Shown one piece after another: positions 27,949-33,649 of a stretch of DNA of 33,649 nucleotides (the first letter of the stretch is position 1; each line of letters opens with the position of its first letter). The DNA comes from Nanobdellota archaeon (GTDB taxonomy: Archaea > Nanobdellota > Nanobdellia > Pacearchaeales > GW2011-AR1): assembly GCA_027364705.1 (NCBI GenBank), contig DAHXOU010000045.1:1-33649 (forward strand). Reading direction: 5' to 3'. The position numbers and the translations under genes are program-made. The notes under the pieces were generated by a model. It worked only from the letters and a program-made list of their open reading frames with translations, had not been told where the DNA came from and ran no database searches.

Positions 27949-28839
27949 ATGACACTCACATCAAGTCAAAAACAAAAAAGTATCAGGGCAGGAGAAATTG
28001 CTAAAGAAGTAAAAAAATGGATAAAACCCCAAATAAAAAAAGGAATGACTCTTTTAGAAATTGCAGAAAAGATTGAAGATAAAATAAGAGAACTAAAAGG
28101 GAAACCGGCTTTTCCAACAAACCTTTCAATAAATGAAATTGCTGCACATTACACTCCTTCTTACAGTGATGAAACAAAAGCAAATGGTTTATTAAAAGTA
28201 GATTTTGGAATTCACGTCGACGGCTGGATTGCAGACACAGCTTTTTCAGTTGATTTAGAAAACTCAGAAGAAAATAAAAAATTAATTGAAGCAAGCAAAG
28301 AAGCTTTGAAAAATGCAATTAAAGAAGTTGGAAAAAAAAGCTCACTTGGAGAAATTGGAAGAGTTATTCAAGAAACAATTGAATCTAAAAAATTTTCTCC
28401 GATAATAAATCTAACAGGACATCAGATGGAAGAGTATGAACTTCACGGAGAACAGACAATTCTAAATATAGAAAATTCAAGACAGGAAATTCTTGAAGAA
28501 GGTTTGTATGCAATTGAACCATTCGCAACAACAGGTTCTGGAAAAATTTACGAAGGAAAACAATCAGGAATTTATATTTTAATTAATGGAAAAAATGTCA
28601 GAAGCCCTGAAGCAAGAAAAGTTCTGGATTTTATCGGCGATGAATATCAGACTCTGCCATTCTGCTCAAGATGGATTGTAAAAAAATTTGGAACAAAATC
28701 CCTCTTCGCATTGAAACAATTAGAAGACAACGGAAATCTTCATCAATACCCGCAATTAGTTGAAGCATCTCACGCAAAAGTTTCACAAGCAGAAAACACA
28801 ATTCTCGTAGATGGCGGAGTTATTGTAACAACAGAATAA
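27949..28839 (+). CDS. map: Methionine aminopeptidase, type II/archaeal
   Basis: FPTNLSINEIAAHYTPS, KVDFGIHVDGWIADTAFSVD, NLTGHQMEEYELH, YAIEPFATTGSG. Confidence 0.93.
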   Translation: MTLTSSQKQKSIRAGEIAKEVKKWIKPQIKKGMTLLEIAEKIEDKIRELKGKPAFPTNLSINEIAAHYTPSYSDETKANGLLKVDFGIHVDGWIADTAFSVDLENSEENKKLIEASKEALKNAIKEVGKKSSLGEIGRVIQETIESKKFSPIINLTGHQMEEYELHGEQTILNIENSRQEILEEGLYAIEPFATTGSGKIYEGKQSGIYILINGKNVRSPEARKVLDFIGDEYQTLPFCSRWIVKKFGTKSLFALKQLEDNGNLHQYPQLVEASHAKVSQAENTILVDGGVIVTTE

Positions 28840-28841
28840 AA

Positions 28842-29030
28842 CTATATTCCGTATTTCTTTGAAACTTCAGATTCACAAGTAGGGCAACAACCATCACTAA
28901 TATTTTTGTAAAGATTCAAACTCAGCTCATAAAGTTCAGGGTCTTCTTTTTCAGACAACCATCTATCTTTATCGTCGATTAAAATACTTTTACAATAAGC
29001 ACATCTTGTTAATATTTTTTCAATTGTCAT
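28842..29030 (-). CDS. Small zinc-finger-like protein (two CxxC pairs)
   Basis: CAYCKS...CCPTCES in 62 aa. Confidence 0.55.
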   Translation of the reverse strand: MTIEKILTRCAYCKSILIDDKDRWLSEKEDPELYELSLNLYKNISDGCCPTCESEVSKKYGI

Positions 29031-29036
29031 TTTTTT

Positions 29037-29099
29037 ATCAGGCGTGACCCAAATTTAAAGGGAAGGTTAAGCGAAGGAAACCGATTAGGTGTCCTCGCT
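29037..29099 (+). repeat. Copy B of the ~60-nt dispersed element (intergenic)
   Basis: atcaggcgtgacccaaatttaaagggaaggttaagcgaaggaaaccgattaggtgtcctcgct aligns with copy A; ends at the cdc48 stop codon. Confidence 0.6.
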
Positions 29100-31403
29100 C
29101 TATCCTAAATAACTATTATCCATAGGAATTGCTGCTTTAGCAGATTTCAGATAAGTTTCTTCAATTTTTTTGTATAAATCAATAGTTGACTTTGTAACAC
29201 TTGGTTTTATTTTTTTCAGCGCTTCTTCAAAATGTTTTTTCTTTACTTGTTTGGAATTAATATCTTCTCTCAATGCAAAATAAGCTGCTTCTCTTGCAAC
29301 TGCTTCCAAATCAGCACCAGTATATCCGCTTGTATCTTTTGCTATTTCTTTCAAATCAACATCTTTTGCAAGAGGCATTTTCTTAGTGTGAATTCCCAAG
29401 ATATTCAGTCTTCCGTCGTCTTCTGGAGCATTTACTAAAAGTATTTTATCAAATCTTCCAGGCCTTAATAATGCAGTGTCCAACATATCAGGACGATTAG
29501 TTGCTCCGATAACAATAACATCATTCAAATCTTCAAGCCCATCCATCTCAGCAAGCATTTGATTCAAAACTCTTTCAGTAACTTTAGTTCCTGTTTCCAT
29601 TCCTCTCCGTCCTGCAAGTGAATCAATCTCGTCGAAGAAAACAACGCAAGGTGCAACTTGTCGAGCTCTCTCGAAAATTTTTCTCATTCCTTCTTCAGAT
29701 TTACCAACCCACATACTCAATAATGAAGGTCCTTTAACTTGAATAAAATTAGCTTCTGATTCTTTAGCAACTGCTTTAGCCAAAAGAGTTTTACCTGTTC
29801 CAGGAGGCCCGTAAAGTAAAATACCTCTCGAAGGTCTTATTCCCATTCTCTCAAAACTATCAGCATATTTCATCGGCCATTCAACTGCTTCTTTCAATTC
29901 TTGTTTAACACTATCTAATCCTCCGACGCTATTCCATTCAACATTTGGAGTTTCAACTAAAACTTCTCTCATTGCACTTGGTCTGACTGTCTTTAATGCA
30001 TCAACAAAATCTTCATGATTGACAATTAATTTTTCAAGAATTTCAGCAGGTATCTTTTCTTCTCCTTCAAGTTTCATTTGAGGAAGAATTTTTCTCAAAA
30101 CAATAATCGCAGCTTCTTTAGTTAAAGATTCTAAATCAGCACCAACAAAACCATGAGTCAGAGAAGCAATCTCGTCGAGATTTACTTTCTTATCCATCGG
30201 CATGTTTCTTGTGTGAATTTTCAAAACCTGAAGTCTTCCTCCTTTTCCTGGAACACCAACTTCAAGTTCTCTGTCAAATCGTCCTGGTCTTCTCAAAGCA
30301 GCGTCGAGAGCATTGGGTCTGTTAGTTGCACCAATTACAACAACCTTTCCTCTACTTTTCAGACCATCCATCATAGTCAGCAACTGTGAAACAACTCTCC
30401 TCTCAACTTCTCCCTGAACATCTTCTCTCTTAGGAGCAATAGCATCAATCTCGTCGATAAAAATAATCGCAGGAGCAGTCTTCTCAGCTTCTTCAAAAAT
30501 ATCTCTTATCTTTTTTTCAGACTCTCCGTAAAACTTCGACATAATTTCTGGGCCATTAAGTAAAATAAAATTTGCCTCCGATTCATTTGCAACTGCTTTA
30601 GCCAAAAGAGTTTTACCAGTTCCAGGAGGTCCGTGAAGTAAAATTCCTTTTGGAGGTTCAATTCCCAATCTCTCAAAAATCTCTGGATGTTTTAATGGGA
30701 TTTCGACAAGCTCTCTGATTTTTTTAATTTCATCAGTTAAACCACCTATATCTTCATAAGTAATCTCAGGAATTTTCTCGTCGGAAAGTTCAACTGCTTT
30801 TGAATTTAAAGTAACTTCGGTATTTTCAGAAATGTAAACCGGCTGAGAAGGATTTGTGCTGATAACGACAAATTTAATCTGAGTTATTCCTCCACCGAGA
30901 TTTCCAAAACCCATTCCTCCAAAAAGTTCTCCTAAATTTCCGAATATATCATCCATATCACCAAACTCTTCAGACATCAAATCTCTTCTCCTTTGAACTC
31001 CACCAAGAACAACAATGTCTCCTTTCAAAACTGCTCTACCAAGAAGTCCTCTTCGCAAATTGTCAGAATCTGCTTGAATCATAATTCCTTTTTGTGCAGG
31101 AGCAATTACAATTTTTTTAGCTTCCTTAACTTCTGCTTTGCTAATTGTTACTAAATCTCCAATTCCTGTTCTTGCATTTTTTCTAAGAATACCGTCGATT
31201 CTGATAATTCCTTCACCAAGATCTGCAGGGTAAGCTCTGTCAACGATTGCAATAGTCTCTCTGTTTCCTTTAATGATTATTCTGTCTCCTCTTCGCAAAT
31301 CTAATTGTCGCATTATTTCAGAATCTATTCTTGCAATTCCTTTATACGCATCGTCCTGCATTGCTTCGACGACCTTAAGTTGAATTTGTTTTTCTTTTGC
31401 CAT
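29100..31403 (-). CDS. cdc48: Cdc48/VCP-type double AAA+ ATPase
   Basis: N-domain plus two AAA modules: [65 protein letters not shown]. Confidence 0.96.
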   Translation of the reverse strand: MAKEKQIQLKVVEAMQDDAYKGIARIDSEIMRQLDLRRGDRIIIKGNRETIAIVDRAYPADLGEGIIRIDGILRKNARTGIGDLVTISKAEVKEAKKIVIAPAQKGIMIQADSDNLRRGLLGRAVLKGDIVVLGGVQRRRDLMSEEFGDMDDIFGNLGELFGGMGFGNLGGGITQIKFVVISTNPSQPVYISENTEVTLNSKAVELSDEKIPEITYEDIGGLTDEIKKIRELVEIPLKHPEIFERLGIEPPKGILLHGPPGTGKTLLAKAVANESEANFILLNGPEIMSKFYGESEKKIRDIFEEAEKTAPAIIFIDEIDAIAPKREDVQGEVERRVVSQLLTMMDGLKSRGKVVVIGATNRPNALDAALRRPGRFDRELEVGVPGKGGRLQVLKIHTRNMPMDKKVNLDEIASLTHGFVGADLESLTKEAAIIVLRKILPQMKLEGEEKIPAEILEKLIVNHEDFVDALKTVRPSAMREVLVETPNVEWNSVGGLDSVKQELKEAVEWPMKYADSFERMGIRPSRGILLYGPPGTGKTLLAKAVAKESEANFIQVKGPSLLSMWVGKSEEGMRKIFERARQVAPCVVFFDEIDSLAGRRGMETGTKVTERVLNQMLAEMDGLEDLNDVIVIGATNRPDMLDTALLRPGRFDKILLVNAPEDDGRLNILGIHTKKMPLAKDVDLKEIAKDTSGYTGADLEAVAREAAYFALREDINSKQVKKKHFEEALKKIKPSVTKSTIDLYKKIEETYLKSAKAAIPMDNSYLG

Positions 31404-31404
31404 T

Positions 31405-31764
31405 TTATTTTTTATTTAATTTAGTTTCTTCAGTAAAATTTAAACTAAGTTTTCCTATATCTTCAAAACATAATCTAACCATATCATTCATTATTTTTTC
31501 CTGCTCTTTCATAAACGAAACAATTTCTTTCGGAATTGAAACTGCATAACTGTTTCCTACAAGTCTCATCTTGACATGAAATTCTTTGTTTTTCAAGTTT
31601 ACGAATTTGTTGTACTCATTTTCGTCAGCAGGATGAATTATTTTCTCCCCGCATTTAGGGCAGACAACTGCTCTGAATAAAAAATTATTCTTTACAATTT
31701 TTGCTTTCTGCATTTGAGTATTGCATTTGTTGCATAAGATTGTGTTATCAAAAATGTCTGACAT
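31405..31764 (-). CDS. Zinc-ribbon plus SpoVT/AbrB-like domain protein (putative DNA-binding regulator)
   Basis: CNKC...CPKC N-terminus and FHVKMRLVGNSYAVSIPKEIVSFM AbrB-like strand/helix. Confidence 0.7.
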   Translation of the reverse strand: MSDIFDNTILCNKCNTQMQKAKIVKNNFLFRAVVCPKCGEKIIHPADENEYNKFVNLKNKEFHVKMRLVGNSYAVSIPKEIVSFMKEQEKIMNDMVRLCFEDIGKLSLNFTEETKLNKK

Positions 31765-31772
31765 GAGTATAA

Positions 31773-31800
31773 AGCCGCACTTACCTTGTAAGATACGGCT
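31773..31800 (-). promoter_or_regulatory. 5' leader hairpin AGCCG-TAT-CTTAC-AAG-GTAAG-TG-CGGCT just upstream of the AbrB-like start codon
   Basis: Reverse-complement reading; two perfect 5-bp stems separated by a TAT/TG internal loop. Confidence 0.6.
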
Positions 31801-31820
31801 GGTTGAAAGGGGTTAATGTG

Positions 31821-31843
31821 TGTGTACACATTTAGTATACACA
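31821..31843. promoter_or_regulatory. Dyad TGTGTACAC-ATTTA-GTATACACA, putative operator near TSS of the AbrB-like/cdc48 operon
   Basis: 8 of 9 arm positions are symmetric; minus-strand TATA-like atttatata lies ~31855-31865. Confidence 0.6.
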
Positions 31844-31906
31844 TAACATATATACTATATAAATATTTCCGTGATGGAGTAATAATAAAAAATTGATTAA
31901 AGATTA

Positions 31907-32347
31907 TTAACCAAGTCTTATCTCTTTTATTTTTTCAAGAATTTCTTTTCTCTTGTCGCTGGTAAGTCTTTTATCGAGGATAGGATAGAAATCATCTATC
32001 TCTCTCCCTTCATGTTTAAATAAAAGTTCTCGGAGAATTGAAGTGTTCGGTCTTATTCCATCGCCAATTTCTTCATCAAAATTATCTATTATTTTTCTTA
32101 TATCTTTATGGTCGTTGAGTAAACCCTGAATCTGATTAAGTTCTTTTTTGTTGGTTGAATCAACAACAGGAAAAATATTTTCCTCCTCAATAAAAAGATG
32201 TTTGTTAAGATTCCATTTGAACAAATTAAACAATTTTACAAATTGGTAAATATCATCTTCAGAAATTTTTTCAGAATCTTCAAGAAATTTATTTACAATT
32301 TGGTGTTGCTTTAACATTGCTAATGTTATTGGTCCCATTTCTGTCAT
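31907..32347 (-). CDS. Hemerythrin HHE-domain protein
   Basis: LKQHQIVNKFL, NKHLFIEEENIFPVVD, LLNDHKDIRKII, LLFKHEGREIDDFYPILD. Confidence 0.85.
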   Translation of the reverse strand: MTEMGPITLAMLKQHQIVNKFLEDSEKISEDDIYQFVKLFNLFKWNLNKHLFIEEENIFPVVDSTNKKELNQIQGLLNDHKDIRKIIDNFDEEIGDGIRPNTSILRELLFKHEGREIDDFYPILDKRLTSDKRKEILEKIKEIRLG

Positions 32348-32397
32348 ACCGAATATAAGATTGAAAGATTTATAAAATTATATTCCCAAAGAGTCTG

Positions 32398-33063
32398 ATG
32401 AATTTTAAAAAGGGGTTTTTGAGTTTTAAGAATGGTTTTAAGAAATTCTGGTTTCTGTTATGGAAAGATAACAGTCTGAAAGGCTGGATTTTTTCTCTGG
32501 TATTTTTATTCGTGTTCATAAAATTTATTTTTTTCCCATTGTTAAGTCTTTTGACTGGAACTGCTTTGCCTCTTGCAATAGTCGAATCGTGCAGTATGTA
32601 TCACGAAGGAAATTTCTTCTCAAATTTTAATGATTGGTATGACGGGCATGAATCAAAATACGCTGGAATAAATATAACCAAAGAACAATTTGAAGATTTC
32701 TCTCTCCGACGAGGATTTAGTAAAGGAGATATATTATTTATCATCGGAGCAAATACTGAAAAATTAAAAATTGGTGATATAATTTTATTTAATTCAGGAA
32801 ATCAGGGAACCCCAATAATTCACAGAATAATTAAGATAAGAGAAGAAAACGGAGAAAAAATTTTCACAACAATGGGAGACAACAATAATCAAATATTAAT
32901 TCCAAGTAATAATCCAGGGGGAGTTGATGAACGTGAAATAAACTCAGACCAAGTCGTCGGAAAAGCAGTATTTAGATTAACTCCGTGGTTTGGCTGGGCA
33001 AAGCTTATATTTTTTGAAGGATTAAAACCAGAATCTGAAAGAGGATTCTGTAAAGAGAATTAG
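32398..33063 (+). CDS. Signal peptidase I, archaeal/ER type
   Basis: VESCSMYHEGN (Ser), KGDILFI, TPIIHRIIKI (His in place of Lys), FTTMGDNNN, C-terminal WFGWAKLI. Confidence 0.85.
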   Translation: MNFKKGFLSFKNGFKKFWFLLWKDNSLKGWIFSLVFLFVFIKFIFFPLLSLLTGTALPLAIVESCSMYHEGNFFSNFNDWYDGHESKYAGINITKEQFEDFSLRRGFSKGDILFIIGANTEKLKIGDIILFNSGNQGTPIIHRIIKIREENGEKIFTTMGDNNNQILIPSNNPGGVDEREINSDQVVGKAVFRLTPWFGWAKLIFFEGLKPESERGFCKEN

Positions 33064-33105
33064 GAAAGTTTTTAAATAAAAATAAGGTAAAGAACAAATA
33101 ACAAA

Positions 33106-33414
33106 ATGGATTTTTGTCCCAAGTGTGGTGCGGTCCTTGTTCAGAAAAAAACAAGGGAAGGATGTCCTCGATGTAGTTACACAGCTAAGGGAAAAATAAA
33201 AATATGTTCATCAGAAAAAATTGAAGACAAAGGAGAAGGAATAGAAGTGATAAAAAAAGACGTGCAAGCATTCCCTATCGTTTCTGAAAAATGCAAAAAA
33301 TGCGGACATGATAAAGCATATTTCTGGACAGTTCAAACACGTTCTGGCGACGAAGCAGAAACAAAATTCTTCAGATGTGTCAAGTGTGAACATACTTGGC
33401 GAGAATATCGCTGA
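33106..33414 (+). CDS. tfs: Transcription factor S (TFIIS/RPB9-like)
   Basis: MDFCPKCGAVLVQKK...CPRC and CKKCGHDKAYFWTVQTRSGDEAETKFFRCVKCEHTWREY. Confidence 0.92.
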   Translation: MDFCPKCGAVLVQKKTREGCPRCSYTAKGKIKICSSEKIEDKGEGIEVIKKDVQAFPIVSEKCKKCGHDKAYFWTVQTRSGDEAETKFFRCVKCEHTWREYR

Positions 33415-33471
33415 TTAGCAGATAATAGTTAATTTCTAATTATATATCTTAAATAAATAATAAATATAAAA

Positions 33472-33546
33472 TGGCCCCGATGGGATTTGAACCCACGACA
33501 CCCAGATTAAGAGTCTGGTGCTCTAACCAAGCTGAGCTACGAGGCC
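33472..33546 (-). tRNA. tRNA-Lys (anticodon CTT)
   Basis: Reverse complement ggcctcg-ta-gctc..gagc..ccaga-ctCTTaa-tctgg..gtggg-ttcaaat-cccat..cggggcc-a. Confidence 0.94.
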
Positions 33547-33649
33547 ATTATTAAAATAATCTTATAATACTTTAAAAACTATTCTTTTTAATATTTCAAC
33601 AACCTTTATATATTTCTTAAGCTATTTTGAGAATAGAGAGGAAAGATGG

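Noticed and set aside
29070-29090. Element B as an LSU rRNA fragment (agcgaaggaaaccga resembles rRNA wording)
   Set aside because: The resemblance is confined to a short stretch and neither copy extends it; needs a proper search but not supported by eye.
1-33649. CRISPR array, integrase, transposase or prophage genes
   Set aside because: No regularly spaced direct repeats and no recognisable recombinase or phage structural ORFs in any frame.
33604-33649. Next gene beginning at ATG 33647
   Set aside because: A TATA-like ctttatatatttc is present, but only one base follows the ATG, so no CDS can be supported.

Overview
This is a compact, AT-rich archaeal chromosomal segment. The small gene set, archaeal replication factors, short intergenic gaps and many small membrane proteins suggest a DPANN-type lineage, but that assignment is inference. 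Recognisable content: the C-terminal part of an archaeal UMP kinase; a PadR regulator / M28 peptidase / UvrA2(DrrC)-like ATPase operon; RNase P protein Rpp30; PheS-PheT; four tRNAs (Thr-GGT, Gln-CTG, a Glu-CTC gene with a ~132-nt intron, Lys-CTT); a PQQ-type sugar dehydrogenase-like beta-propeller; divergently transcribed ADP-forming acyl-CoA synthetase subunits; endonuclease III; and a replication/repair cluster (RFC-S, CYTH protein, RFC-L, Trm5/Tyw2-like methyltransferase, FEN1, PolB). These are followed by an NSUN-type RNA m5C methyltransferase with a separate PUA-like protein, methionine aminopeptidase, a Zn-ribbon+AbrB regulator next to Cdc48, hemerythrin, signal peptidase I and TFS. The ORF track (>=60 aa) misses a 38-aa eL41-like ribosomal protein gene (15592-15708) and a 56-aa ORF. 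The best candidates for something undescribed are: (1) a ~60-nt dispersed element with two diverged copies (25818-25880 and 29037-29099) that fold similarly and could be an unnamed structured RNA; (2) the long, highly structured tRNA-Glu intron; (3) an isolated strong G-quadruplex/GC-rich insertion inside pheT; (4) the PadR/M28/UvrA2 operon with a perfect 18-bp operator over its start codon; (5) the dyad operator and leader hairpin ahead of the AbrB-Cdc48 operon. All calls are by eye, with no database searches.
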